Assembly (NCBI GenBank): GCA_963678705.1
Contig: OY783204.1
Coordinates: 24,996,759 to 25,060,758 of the forward strand
Origin: Panorpa germanica
Taxonomy: Eukaryota; Arthropoda; Insecta; Mecoptera; Panorpidae
Reading direction: 5' to 3'
DNA: 64,000 nt
This document shows, piece after piece, positions 47,460 to 59,592 of this stretch. Numbering within the stretch: the first letter of the stretch is position 1; each line of letters begins with the position of its first letter. Both the position numbers and the translations under genes were made by a program. The notes beneath the pieces were generated by a model, which searched no databases, had not been told where the DNA came from, and saw only the letters and a list, made by a program, of their open reading frames with translations.

Positions 47460-47730
47460 AACAACCTAGACGCCTAGAGGAGGCACATCCTGACCACATT
47501 TTGTGTCAATGTAGAAATACAGCAATAGCAATAAATGGACGGTGCTACAGCCTTCGCAGACGCTTCCTGTTAACACCTCCTTTTTGATTTCGAAACCGAA
47601 ATTTATAACAGCAGTAGCCATGAATAGATAATTCTTGTTGTCGGGATATACAGTTAAAAAAGGCAGAATATTATTATGGGCGATAAAGGCTGTTTGCCTA
47701 GGAAGCCCGAGAAATCATAAATAAAAAAAA
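47460..47730 (+). pseudogene. non-LTR retrotransposon C-terminus and tail, family D copy 4
   Basis: A plus frame reads EEAHPDHILCQCRN at about 47480, equivalent to EEEADPDHILWQCKN in the copy at 39193-39384 (minus). The tail follows with CCGAAATTTATAAC, GCAGTAGCCATGAATAGATA and GGGCGATAAAGG, ending GCCCGAGAAATCAT and an A9 run. The upstream CxC cysteines are lost and the frame breaks, so it is a dead 5'-truncated insertion. Confidence 0.7.
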
Positions 47731-50432
47731 AGCACGAAAATATTTGTTCTAGTAACTATAATACCAACATTACATTACATCATTACAAACAATTATTAAA
47801 TACTTCCAAAAGCACATTAGAGTTCAATACAGAAATATTTTTCTTAAATTTTTCTGACAAAAATTATTTTTGACAGTTTAATGTGATATATTTTGTTTTA
47901 TCTTTAAATTCTTTATAACTTAATCTTTAGCAAGTTTTTTGCAATTAGCCGCATCATTTTTACAAGCATTTAACTCCACCACTTTATGTCTTCTGCCATA
48001 ATTTTCCATTTACAACTCCCTTTAATACATCATATTAAAACAGTAAAATGTTTTACGTCCAAACACACACAATAAATAAGTAACAACAATGTCTATCGCT
48101 TATTTTGTCGTTGTATTTTTTTGTTATACGAATATAAAAAGAGTCACTTGTTCTTTATAAAGAATAACTTAAAGGCATTTTCACTTTTCCTCCTTGTTTC
48201 ACTGCACGTAGACGGCTCTACGTCCTCTTTACCTCTACCTCTACCTCCTCTACGGTAAACGTACATAGATCTATGTAGATGTACAGTACGTCATACTTGT
48301 AACAGTTCCTCAGACTTCGTTTGTAATATTCATGGCCACGATCCGTATCAGTTCGTAGCGTGAGGTAAGGAAGGGGTATCCCCACTCCAAGAGTCAACCC
48401 CCACTACTCAGAATGGGAAGCACTGTGCATTGTGCTACGGTATCAAAGAACTTGAGTTAAACTAACCAAATATAATGCATGAGTTTTGTAAAAGTTTTCG
48501 GGTAATAATGTTCTACCCTGCTCTGTTCTTTATTTCATATCGTAGTCATCAAATTAGTGTCGTAATCATCCCCATTTGTCTGCTATGAATTAAAAAGTTA
48601 TACATTTATTTATATTTTTAGAAATTATAATTACATTTTATTAATAATAAGATTATGTTATTTAAGGGGGGAGGAGTCAAAACGATAAGAAAAAGCATAT
48701 TTTCGATAATGTTTTTTGGCGAAACAGTTTATATATAATTATTTCTATAATTACTACATGGAAAAATAATATTTAGAGAATACTTTGTGATATTTTCATA
48801 AATAAATATCAAGAAATGAGGCATTGACAGCGAATCTCCGCATACGTCACAAAAAAACTAACATTGCTGTGCCACTCATAACTCATCACTGGATTTTCTA
48901 AAATCGAAATACCAAAATGATTTCGTTAGTTGAAAAGTTTCTGCAGGTAACGCTGTGAGTTTCTTTTTTATATTGATTTTTCAATTTTTTACAGCACTTA
49001 CTAAAAGTAAAAATACCGATTTTTAATGAAAAAAATCAGAAACTTTGTTATTTTAAAATGCGTTTAAATTAAAAAATAAAAAAATAATCGACAGCGTTAC
49101 CTGGGCATTTATGTAAAGAAATCAAAATTGCAAAAGAATCGGTTCATTAGATTTTGAGCTAGAGAGGGCACCGACTCTGAAAAAGGTATGTGTGAGGAAC
49201 CAATTTTAATTAACCGATTTCTCGTTTTTAAGGATTTTAGAATTACAATAATAATAAAGTAAGATACATTTATAGATTAAAAATAAGTTAATTTTGTTTA
49301 AGTTAATGTTACGTGAATGTAAGGTAACATCTATGTTTTGTGTTTTGCGGAAATATATCCATCTACTATTAAAAACATCTCAAGTAATATTAAATTAATA
49401 ATTTTGTACAACAGATGGCAGTTTAGCTGACAGGATCGCGTACAGAATATCATTTAACCATTGCTCAGTATATTCTCAACGTTTCATGTATCTTTTAATA
49501 TAATTTTTCTATTCTCACCACGTATATTTCATAGCGCTATAATCGCATGTTTGACCTACTACTCTCCTACATTCATAGTGTGAGTAGGTATATCTCTACA
49601 TTTTCCTGAATGTGCTCCAGTTGTTTTAAGCTACTTCTACTCTCCATCCATTCAGTTTCCTGATTATCATTTTTCACGCTCTGCGCATGGGTCCAGTGGC
49701 GTCGTGAGATGGTACGACTTCTTTTAAGTTATTTATTGTTTACTGCTTTTCGTGATATAAACACCACTTTCAACACCGCTACTTTGGAGTATATCAATCA
49801 ATCCTTTAAGATGTTTGTCCGTTCCTCTTCGCCCATTGCAAATTCTGAATTCCATTCCACAAGTTTCTTAGTGGTACCGCACATTCTTTCTACACGTCGT
49901 AACTATTGTAGCCTTTTTCACATTAGAGTATAAGAGACAGTGGTTGTCATGTTAGCTTTATGACCCCTATTCTTTACAATTTCAAGTACGCCTCTGCAAG
50001 AGTCCTTTCAAATCTTTTACCGTCACCTCTCCACTATTATTACCAGTCCGATACTAGCTGACAAATGCACTTATTATCTGAACTTTATCTTAAAGAAATA
50101 CGTGCCCAGGATTCGTTATAACGTTGTTTCGAAAGTACTGGTATCGTAGGAAACAAAACAACACCAGGGAAGGCCATAGCTCATACTCGCTATGATCGCA
50201 TACATTCATACCTGGATATAGAGCAGAGTATATAAAAAATGTAGTTATTGAATCTAGTACAACGGAATACAAACGAAGCGTACTTTATTTATGGTCGAAA
50301 TAACGTGACGTAATACTTATACGTATTAATCATCGTCGTGTTTATTCGCTGGCGTAGCTGTAACACATAAAATATATTTTACTGCTGTTGCTGATAATGT
50401 TACATTCTACTATAAAGGAACTTTCAATAAGA
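47731..50432. other. unannotated AT-rich DNA
   Basis: No gene is supported across this 2.7 kb. The plus frame at 49709-49933 lacks a recognisable domain. A CTACCTCTAC-type tandem patch lies near 48228-48250. Confidence 0.5.
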
Positions 50433-50596
50433 GGTGTCATTTTAAATCAACAGAAAAACGCAATATTTCCGTGAAATGTGGTGATATTTTTATTTGAATC
50501 TAAAGTACAAACTCAGAGGTTTGTAATAGAACACATTATCTGACAATTGTTACCGTAATAACTGTTCAAAAATGGCGCGAAATTTAAAATGACACC
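50433..50596. mobile_element. MITE with GGTGTCATTTTAAAT ends
   Basis: A perfect 15-bp inverted repeat, GGTGTCATTTTAAAT (50433-50447) and ATTTAAAATGACACC (50582-50596), encloses a non-coding 164-bp element. No second copy was seen in the window. Confidence 0.75.
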
Positions 50597-52274
50597 CTAT
50601 ACTAGTAGGTTCATATAACAAGGTACGGGTGGGATAATCTTAATGTGAGGTTACCTTAAGATAGTAAATAAAACTACAAAAGATTGCATGTTCCCTATTA
50701 CTAATCTACACAAAAAATATGAATGAAAAATTGACTAGATTCTTTACCATTTCTTGTAATAATACGATTTCAACAACTGGGACTTATTCGCTAAACATTG
50801 TCCTTTTCATAACTTGTTGGGCATGTCTCAATGAGGAGCTATCGATATTCTATAACCTATATATTTGAGAAACTATTTTTATTTTATACACTGTTAAATA
50901 TTCTCTACAGATTTAATAGGAAAGAGGTAAAATTTATTATTAATACATAATGCATATAATACTATTAATTTTCCCTTAACGATGATGTAAATAGTTTTTA
51001 GTAGACCAATTGTTGCAGGAAACGTTTATAAGTATAAGTATAAGTTTATTTAATATAAGTAACGTAACTTCTTTAGATAGGATCTTTTTTTTACCGGTTA
51101 AGATACCCTGTATTTGTTTTTTAATGTCGTGTTTTTCTTAAATAGCTTTATATATCTCATGCATTTATTGATTTAATTGCTTTTTGAATTAATATAAAAT
51201 AGTAATAATTTTTTTAAACTAACTTTACTTAAATTAAATATACTAGTATTTTAAACGCATTTATTTCAAAACAATTATCGTTTTTAAATACATAATCTCT
51301 AAGCAATGTTTAATCTACCGAATAATTGAACAATGTACATAATTTCCAGTATGTAAATAATATCACATATGCAGTAAATAACGCCATAAGTATTACAGGT
51401 ACATCGTTCACATGTTTGTTTGTACGTTTACGACGATACAATGTGTACAGGTATTTACACGTGTAAGATTTATGCACGTGTTGTCTAAAATATATGTAAT
51501 ATCAGTGCTATTCTAGTGATACGTGAACAGAATTCCTGTGAGCCTCCCATAAATAATATGTCACACTACGTGTTAACATAGATGTTACTCGCGAAATTGT
51601 ACCGAAGAGGTAAGACTCGTTTGTTAGTGAATAGGAATATGGTACATTCCGAAATTCTCAAGATAGAGGTGACCAGGGACCAATGCCAAAATTACAAATT
51701 TGGAATCGAGATAAAAGTTTGAAAGATTTGTGTTGAAAGTTCTTAACTAAATTTTCCTTAATTTCAAGTGACATAACGTGGAATGTCTGTTTCAACTTTG
51801 CTAAAATATAGGATACGATTTTGTATTTAATGTTTTGAAAACTTTAATATTTTGAATTGGCCCTTTTACCACCATGTCACAGAATTATTATTGAATAATG
51901 TCAGGATTTAAAGAGTAAGGTTGAATACATATTTTTTCACTTGACATCGTGACATTTTTGACAATTACAAGCCAATTTTGGTCAACCAAGTGTTGATCCT
52001 TAGCTCTGCTGCTCCAAAGATATGAAAACAAAGAGGTTTTGTATGTCCAATTTGTTGTCCAACGAGGAAGATGTCTATTTTATTAAATTAACCAAATTTC
52101 TATTTATAGTTAGATACTACAAAAAAAATCAGGTATTTTGGAATTGGCATAATTTTTATTTAAATGTACTTATATTGTGATCTATCATATCGATATTTTG
52201 CAATATGTTTATAACGAAATTCAACTGGCGCTGTATGTGTGCAATGACACAACTGTATACATTTATCCTTTCAT
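50597..52274. other. unannotated AT-rich DNA
   Basis: No gene or repeat could be supported. Confidence 0.5.
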
Positions 52275-52425
52275 TTAATTCACGTTGGTCTCTAATGTAT
52301 TTAGATGGTTCACAGCTCGATTTTTATAATTCAAAGTTTGTCCTACAAGATCGTGGTCCAGTCTTTCGTTTGTAATATACCATGGTGCATCTACAATAAT
52401 ACGTATTATCAAGATTACAATAATT
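52275..52425 (-). pseudogene. Jockey-like non-LTR retrotransposon C-terminal fragment, second copy
   Basis: On the minus strand a frame reads RIIVDAPWYITNERLDHDLV then GQTLNYKNRAVNHLNTLE, ending in a stop at 52275-52277. IV-APWY(V/I)-N---(H/D)-DL matches the intact-frame copy at 38113-38353, although the HRDL motif has drifted to HDL. It is strongly truncated on both sides. Confidence 0.65.
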
Positions 52426-52746
52426 AGCATAAAGCAAATTAGTTATTATTTTTCCAGCACCAAAAAGCAAAATATTGTTAACCAGTGTAACTCATCAAAT
52501 TTTCTTGAATACGTATTTTTCACTGATCACCTGACATTATTAACATGGTTATTATTCCATTGTATGGTACTTCTTGGGTATCCGGCATGATGATGGCACA
52601 TTTTTCAGTAGGTACTTGTACTTTCCACCTAAAACAGTGTTTTAAAAGATATCATAAAACAGGTTATAGGTGTACGTCAAGGTTTTGTTTTGTTTATTCG
52701 CAACGTTCTTTCACTATATAAACACATACACATATAAATGTACATA

Positions 52747-52909
52747 TAGTTCAATTTACGAGAGATCGCCAGTGACTCATGTTTAAAAAATGTGTGTGTA
52801 AAGATGTAAATGTTATCTTATGCAGTGGGAGTGCGCTTTTCCTTTGCTTAGCAGGCGGTACTACTTGTTTTAAGTATAAGTCATCGCCGAACTCTTATAA
52901 TTTGAACTA
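52747..52909. mobile_element. MITE family G, copy 3
   Basis: Left end TAGTTCAATTTACGAGAG and right end complement TTCAAATTATAAGAGTTCGG, both next to TA. At 163 bp, the interior differs from the copy at 22397, which points to ends conserved around a variable core. The plus frame at 52779-53048 crosses it and is not a gene. Confidence 0.7.
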
Positions 52910-53235
52910 TATCAGGTCTGCACATTGTACAAGGTTTTATTTACATTTTACTAATGAAACATTTTATGACAAGTGTGCACAAGTAGAGCACATCACAACA
53001 AAACACAAGCCAGTACAGGTATCAGTACCGGTACGTCCTTTGCCATGAACCTAGCCCCATAATAAGTCCATGCCACAATGGTTTATTCATTACAGAATAA
53101 AATGTTGAACAGTTGTTAGGGTAGTAGACATTCTTTTGATAAATATTTCATCATTTTGACGTTGAATAAACATTTTTTATACGTTACTAATGAGCATCGT
53201 AAATATTTTAAACTTTTATCAAAACTTTTGTTGTA

Positions 53236-54400
53236 CAGTAGGGCCTCGTAAATCCGGAGAGGCAAAAACAAGACCCTTTATGGATTATCGAGGCGTCCGG
53301 ATTATAGTATGCCATATTAAATGTTAATAAAACACATGTTTAACCTTAGTTTCTTTAATCAATTTTTAAATTATAGCATATAGACAAAATGTACATGTTC
53401 AAAATTACAACTATGTAAGGAAATCAGTAAGTTAAAATAAAACATTAGTTAATTCTTCTTGAAAAAGTCTGTAATATTCTTCTGTTTATAATTTTCGCAC
53501 TTCATTTCGAAAGCCCGGTCTCTAAGTCGACGGAGAAACATAACTTCGTGGCTATCAAATTCGTTATCTTCAGCCCATTTTAAAGCAGTGTTTAAAGCTC
53601 CTACTGCCTCTGAATTACCAACTTTTGTGATTTTTAGAATTTCAACGCTATTGTCCTCATCTTCCTCATCGTCCTCACACATAGCCGCTCGCACAATCTC
53701 CTCATCAGTTAACACTTCATATCTTTGTAACTCGCTTTCGGCACCATCATTTACAGCGGCTTCATCATTTGACAGTTTTTCACCGGCCATTTTTAAACGT
53801 CTTATTCCGTGGCGTTTTTTAAATTTGTCTAACCATCCCCGGCTTGCATTAAATCCGATATTGGAGTTTGTAATCTGGCGATGAAAAATTCGAGCTTTCT
53901 CACAAATCATATCACCACTTACAGGAACATGCAAATCGCCTTTGTTGCAAAAACCACGTAAACAAAGCATCTTCTAAAACAGGATTTTCCGATTTCCTCA
54001 GTTTTCGTACACCGGGACCACGTTCTGTTAGGCTAACAAACTTCAAGAGTTTGTCTTTGTTTTTCTTTATGTCGCCTACAGTTGACCTGCCTATACCAAA
54101 CTTCCGAGCAATGACAGGGTAGCTGTCACCCTTATCTAACATTTCTATAATCCGTAATTTGTCTTTTATTGTTAATGTCGAATGTTTACGTGGCGGCGCC
54201 ATGATGTTAGCGAGCACACTTAATTGACACTACGTATTACACGAAAGGCGATAAACAAAAGACTGACGGCGCATTGGCTCATGACAGCCCCCGCACCTAC
54301 ACGCCGCCGGGCCTCCCCCGCTAATCCCATTGGATTACATCCCGGCCGGATTACAGCGATCACCGAACAAGCGAGAGTCCGGATTACCGAGGCCCTACTG
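53236..54400 (-). mobile_element. Tigger/pogo-type DNA transposon, internally deleted
   Basis: The ends are CAGTAGGGCCTCGTAAATCC (53236) and, as the complement of the right end, CAGTAGGGCCTCGGTAATCC (to 54400). TA lies immediately outside both (53234-53235 and 54401-54402), the expected target duplication. The element is 1165 bp, roughly half the usual length of a coding Tigger-type element. It carries the two ends of a transposase gene on the minus strand (next entry) without the catalytic middle. Retention of near-identical ends suggests relatively recent mobilisation by a full-length relative. Confidence 0.92.
53449..54217 (-). pseudogene. Tigger-type transposase, DDE core deleted and frameshifted
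   Basis: The product would bind transposon ends through a CENP-B-like domain. Part one (54217-53912) has a likely true start at the internal Met of MAPPRKHSTLTIKDKLRIIE (54202). A Psq/CENP-B N-type helix-turn-helix follows (DSYPVIARKFGIGRSTVGDI), then the start of the HTH-CENPB domain (LEDALFTWFLQQRR). A one-base-type frameshift near 53940 moves into part two (53970-53449), which continues PVSGDMICEKA, NASRGWLDKFKKRHGI and KMAGEKLSNDEAA. Then, instead of about 300 residues of DDE integrase fold, it jumps to the acidic C-terminus (VLTDEEIVRAAM, DDEEDEDN) and ends KQKNITDFFKKN. No catalytic Asp/Glu triad remains, so it cannot transpose on its own. Relatives include Tigger, Jerky and CENP-B proteins. 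The shift argues against domestication. Confidence 0.9.
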
Positions 54401-54402
54401 TA

Positions 54403-55199
54403 TTTATCGCCGTTCATTTGATGGAGTGGACTTTATAAAGGACTTTGTAGTGATGGAAAATTAGGATAGTTTAAAAAGGTGTGCACAATGTGTGGTCAGA
54501 CGTGAGAATTAGGATCGGGTCAGTTTTAGGTAAAGTTTTCTTGGAAAACTCTGTTCTTACTTTCAGCGAGCATCCGAGGAAATTCAGGAACTCTCAAACG
54601 ATGGCTTGTTTAGCACAAAATGTTCCTTTTCGAATCGAAATAGAAAACTTCTATAGATAATACTACATAAGTTAACCTAGTTTATAAAAGCATAGTAAAT
54701 AGAATGTTTAACTCAAACTGAAAATATTCACCGTGTATGCATTTTGTTATCAGGATTTTCATAATTCCCAAAGCACAAAATATAAAGCGAAATGACTTTT
54801 AGTAGATTTTCTGCACAAGCAAACCGCAGCAACAGCTCCATGATTTCCCAGACAATTTTCTTTAGAAATGAGATTTTTCTCTTTTGTTTTTCTAAAGCAA
54901 TCATATTTGCATGCATAAAGAGTTGTTAGATTTAATATACACCATATAAGTTTTGCAGCGAATTGAACTTAAAGTGAAATAATGTTTTAGTGAAATATAT
55001 TGAGCGGGAAATTCAAATAACATGTACCAGGTGTTTGTTCTTTTTGTACTACGAATAGATTTATTAAAACTGTAATCTATTATAAGTGAGCTATACTTTA
55101 CTTAACAGTGTATTTATTTATTTAATAATAATGAATATTGCTTAAGTATTGGTTATATATTGTTAACAGTTTTAAACTAACCATTGCACTGGTCTTACA
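54403..55199. other. unannotated AT-rich DNA
   Basis: No gene or repeat could be supported. The minus frame at 54728-54916 is not recognisable. Confidence 0.5.
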
Positions 55200-55520
55200 T
55201 ACGAGGTCTATTCAAAAAATAAGGTGAATTTTCAAATTTCGCGGGCTACGTACATTCGATTATCGATTTTTTTATTTTGTTATGTTGGTACACTCGTCTT
55301 GAACATATGTTCACAGTTTTAGCTATATAGCACATTTAGTTTGTTTGTGAGAGGCATAAAAGTTAGAAGTGTTTTGCGTGTTCGGCGATTTTCTGCTGTC
55401 GAAAAACATGGATCAAAGAGTTTGCATTAAATTTTGTGTGAAAAATGGAATCAAGTGCTCCAAAACACTTGAAATGTTGAAAGTGGCATACGGTGAGTCT
55501 ACTTTAATCAAAAAAATGTT
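55200..55520 (+). mobile_element. mariner element, 5' end only
   Basis: The terminal sequence ACGAGGTCTATTCAAAAAAT after TA is a typical mariner inverted repeat. About 200 bases later comes the transposase start (next entry). Homology ends soon after codon 35, and no right inverted repeat or catalytic D,D34D region is found downstream, so only the left roughly 320 bp survive. Confidence 0.8.
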
Positions 55521-55545
55521 ATCCCAGATACTCCCACAACTATGA
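55408..55545 (+). pseudogene. mariner transposase N-terminal fragment
   Basis: The frame starts at ATG 55408 with MDQRVCIKFCVKNGIKCSKT and continues LEMLKVAYGEST before diverging and stopping at 55543-55545. FCVKNGIKCSKTLEMLxxAYGEST matches the first helix-turn-helix of mariner transposases, which binds the terminal inverted repeat. A full-length protein is about 345 residues; here about 35 homologous residues remain, so the gene is dead. It is close to the conserved consensus, which suggests modest age. Confidence 0.85.
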
Positions 55546-56611
55546 CAATAATACCCAACCTACAATTTATGACCTGCATAAATTGGAATCCTTTTTATAA
55601 AAAGTTTATATAAGTCTATTTTCAAACAAATAAAAATAAGTTTAGATAAATTTAACTAATAAATATTGTGGAGCAATAATAATATCTACGTTAATTAATA
55701 AATTCACTATATTGTGATATTCATTTTCACCTTTATAAAAATGTCATTTTATGTTTCTAATAGCATTAAAATAGGTAATAAAACATTCCCTTGACACTCA
55801 GTGTTACGTGTATTAAAGATTTATCAAATGTAACATATGTTACCTGTTACGTAAACGACTTTATGTAATGTACAATGCTTTGTGACGCATCTTACTGCTT
55901 TTATACTCAGTCATAAAACTTCTTAAGAACACACTTTAACTTTTAGATTAAATATTACTAGGTTTTGCTTTAGTATCCATGTTTTGTTTGGTAACGTTTA
56001 TTATGTTAAGCGTAAACTTTGTCATGTTAAATAAACAACCAGTGTGTAACGAATTACTTTTAGTAATTTAAAAATAATAATACAATCATATTTTCAATTA
56101 ACACAACCAATAAATCACCCTGCATTAATTAAATATCCCGACAAAATAATCATAACAAAAGATTAAAACCCAACCGTTAAACCCATCACCTTTGACATAA
56201 CCATTATTTAAAATACATAAATCTATAAAAAACATTTAATATTACTGTCACAAAAAATGAACTATTTGATCCACATAAATCAACTGGAATGAAAGAGCAG
56301 ACCGCTTTATTGAATATTTTGATTTAATACAATAATGTTAAAGCGCTCAAATAAAACAAAAGTGAACGTTTTAAATATAATGTGAATTATATGGAAAAAG
56401 TAAACTTCAAAGTTAGTATTTTGTGACTGTGACGCTACCAATAAATCTTTAAACACTTTTTAAGTTTTTACTTATGAAATATGGTTTCAAGTTTTTCTTT
56501 TTACTGTTTTGTAAGTTATGAACTATCTGCATGTCTACGAAAAAAAGGGGAGAGTTTTTCTTTCAATTCATCAGAATTACTTGGACTCAAACTAAGCATA
56601 CGTTTAGAAAA
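55546..56611. other. unannotated AT-rich DNA
   Basis: No gene or repeat could be supported. Confidence 0.5.
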
Positions 56612-56842
56612 TTAATAATGAAAAAGCAATGATTTATCCACACACGAAATTCAGATTTTTTCATTGTTTTGAAAATTACAAAAGTAGCGTTACTAAAACT
56701 ACTGTAACTATTGAGCTGATGCCCTGAATGTCATGAAATTTTGACACATATCGTTTGAAGGTTGGTACTATCTAAGAATCATATGTTTTGTGAATACCGA
56801 TGCCATCTATTTATCATACTACAAACTTATAGAGTGATGTGG
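56612..56842 (+). repeat. dispersed repeat family A, copy 6 (single arm)
   Basis: CACGAAATTCAGATTTTTTC, AAAGTAGCGTTACTAAAACT and CACATATCGTTTGAAGGTTG match the other arms. The outer end CTACAAACTTATAGAGTGAT then GTGG is well preserved. Confidence 0.75.
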
Positions 56843-57255
56843 CAACTACAATCTTTTCTTCGTGATTACACCACTTAAAAGTACCCGTCTGGTTAACATC
56901 TCTAATTATTTTTGTGAACAATGCACTCTGTCAACGCTACGAAACTAAATTCATGACCACATGTAGCTGTTTTTGGTATACTTAGTTTAACTTACATACT
57001 CTTGGCGGAGTCTTAATTTTTTATAATCTAACAGTTGCTACTCACAATAACAATAACTTCATGGAGTGCACAGCTCAATAGAAGTAATAATTTATACGCC
57101 ACTTTGGTAAATAACTAGCATCGTACTCAGGGACATATTTAGAGGTGTGGAGGCCCTGGGGCAACGAAGGAGTGGAGGCCCCTAATTATTTTCCGAATAA
57201 AAGGAACAATTTTTTTCCCGTCAAGTCTTTCAAAAATTTAGTGCCTTGATCTCTA

Positions 57256-57323
57256 TTGTGGAGGCCCCTTTCTTGTGGAGGCCCCTTTCTTGTGGAAGCC
57301 CCTTTCTTGTGGAGGCCCCTTTC
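57256..57323 (+). repeat. 17-bp minisatellite, four units
   Basis: TTGTGGAGGCCCCTTTC is repeated four times head to tail, with one base change in unit three (GGAAGCC). Diverged GTGGAGGCCC words also lie about 100 bases upstream (57140-57185), suggesting that the array grew from a local transposon end. Confidence 0.95.
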
Positions 57324-58934
57324 TTGGAAGACTCCGGGGTAGATAGTACTTAATCCACTGCAGAGTACACTTCTTCAAGGACATATTGTGTTCAATTTCT
57401 TATCAGATGTTTAATAATAAATATAGATATGTTTCTACAACACTCGCTCGTTTCACAATTTCTATATTACAAGAGAACAATTATCTTAGTTTACCAAATC
57501 TAATTGGTTAGCATAGTATTTGTGCAAATATTAATCAGAAGAAAAACCACCATCTTTGGTAAATATAAAATGCGAAGGGTGAATAAACCAAACCAAACTC
57601 AGGGTAGTTTTCTACGTGTAGTACTCTATAGCTTATAAGAGAAGGAAATTCTATAGAAAGGGAATTTAAATGCATATAATAAAAACAAATATAGATTTTG
57701 TAGTACGTTATTAATTGAATAAAATATGACCACACCCTTGTTTAGACTTCTAATTAAAATCATTGTTGGCCCATACAAAATTAAGGAGATTTTATATTGG
57801 CTAAAACAAATATATGATGGATTTATAAATTATTCACATGTTTTACGCATTCATTTTTTATTTGGCAGGGTCGGATGTAAAATTGCAGTGTAAGGTTCAA
57901 ACTAGCTTACTAAAAGCTAATTACAAGATTCATTTTCTACTATAAGGCACAAGGTAGACAGAAGTCTGTAAATACAGAATGCTCAAATTTTAAGTTCTGA
58001 TCAAGCTAACAACTGGTGATATTATTGTAAAAAAACTGCTGTTTATCTAATTAGATAAGACTTAATACTGCCGGAACTGATCAGATAGGATAATTTATTC
58101 CCATTTTTATAAACTAATTATAACCTAAATATAATCTTACATCTTTATTCTAGAATATAATTAATTAAACTGACAAATTCTAATTGACATATTCATAGAT
58201 AACAATCTTTGTGGTGTTGCAGTGTGTTTGTTATCACAAATAGGATCTGGCAACCCTAATACATTTAGAGTAGTCCACACTCTACACTGTCCACAATACA
58301 CCAAACAACAGTTACGACTATATTTCTCCCATTAACTATAAATGTCGAATGTTTAACAATGTTATCTCCATGATGCATATGACTATTATGATAAAATCAA
58401 AATGCTCAAACGATTTGAATACTTTTTGAAATTGATAATTAAAATATGCCATAATATTTACTAGGGATGAGAATGGAATAAGTGAGAGAAATATGGTGAG
58501 TAAGGGGGAGGTATTAAAAGCCATAATTAGTGTTCTGTGAAGCGTGATGCATATGTATTTTGTATATCTACTATAGGAAGAGAGATGGGGAGAGTGTTTT
58601 CACTATAATAAAGCTAGGGGGTTCGTATTGTTGTTGAACGGCATACAGGAATCGATAGGGGAGCTTGTACCCCTACCGGCAATCTAACTAGAAATAAAGA
58701 GGGATTTGTATTGTAAATTTTTAAATATAAATGTTAAATTTATAATAATCTGATTTGTGGTTGTTTATACCACGTGGTAGGAACGCAGTTACGTGGAGTT
58801 TAAAGAATTGCACGCGTTTAGAAAGGGTTGCACTGTGTACTTTGGAAATAATTGGTGTTGATTATTTATTTATGGGTACTAAGGTACGCGGTTGCCGACA
58901 TATACCTACTATTGTATTTATTAAAATGCGACTG
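57324..58934. other. unannotated AT-rich DNA
   Basis: No gene was seen. The short frames at 57535-57735, 58336-58524 (minus) and 58755-58943 (plus) have no recognisable domain. Confidence 0.5.
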
Positions 58935-59110
58935 CAGACGTAGTGCCATCAGAATTTGTGAAATTGTTGGCAGAAAAAACATGTATAAAATTATAAGCTA
59001 ATTCTATCGAACAAGAAAAAGTAGCGAATAAAGAATTAATTGAAATAAACTGAAGATTGAAAAATTGTGAATAGATAGAAATATATTCGACGTTGATTTG
59101 AATCTCGTAA
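58935..59110 (+). pseudogene. possible decayed coding segment, unidentified
   Basis: One plus frame reads ADVVPSEFVKLLAEKTCIKL, stop, ANSIEQEKVANKELIEIN, stop, RLKNCE. The composition is more protein-like than in neighbouring frames, and the stops look superimposed on a coiled-coil-like sequence. It lies just left of the MITE at 59312. It could be a fossil exon of a transposon-linked DNA-binding protein, or chance. I recognise no family. Confidence 0.2.
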
Positions 59111-59311
59111 CATTCTGTGAATAAGTTACAGTGTATCTGCTGAATACAGTTAAACACTGTTAAAATTGTTCTCAATTTTAACACAAATTTTTGATGACAA
59201 CTGATTATTAATTTTTTAAAGATATATTTTAGTTTGAATTTGTTGAAAAATTCTTTGAAAAAGCACGTTATGAAAATTAATATACCTGGATCTGAATTTT
59301 TTTTAATACCT

Positions 59312-59592
59312 GGGGCCCTATTCCTGAGTCTTGCAAACAATGATCGTGATCGAACAGATCTGATTTATATGAATGAAACATTTTACGAATCACTTTTATA
59401 AGAGTATTATAATAATAACTGAACTATAATAATAGTTAATAATAAAATTCAGGAATAGTACAGAAATACTCTTGAATTAATAAATATAATAAATAATAAT
59501 TATTCCTAAAAATAATTCATAAAATGTTACACTCATATAAATCAGATCTGTTCGATCACGATCATTGTTCGCAAGGCTTAGGTATACGGGCA
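59312..59592. mobile_element. MITE with GGGCCC-type ends and roughly 60-85 bp inverted repeats
   Basis: Both arms contain the identical block GATCGTGATCGAACAGATCT with flanking CAATGAT and GATTTATATGA in inverted orientation. The outer ends are GGGGCCCTATTCCTGAGTCT (left) and the diverged complement GTGCCCGTATACCTAAGCCT (right). At 281 bp, the core is AATAAT-rich. It is non-coding, although it supplies the first codons of the open minus frame 58921-59340. The ends would suit a PIF/Harbinger-type element, but I could not read a clear 3-bp target duplication. Confidence 0.85.

Noticed and set aside
58921-59340. 139-codon open frame on the minus strand
   Set aside because: Phe/Ile/Asn-rich composition as expected from AT-rich DNA. 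Its first codons lie inside a MITE arm, and no domain, signal peptide or family motif is recognisable.
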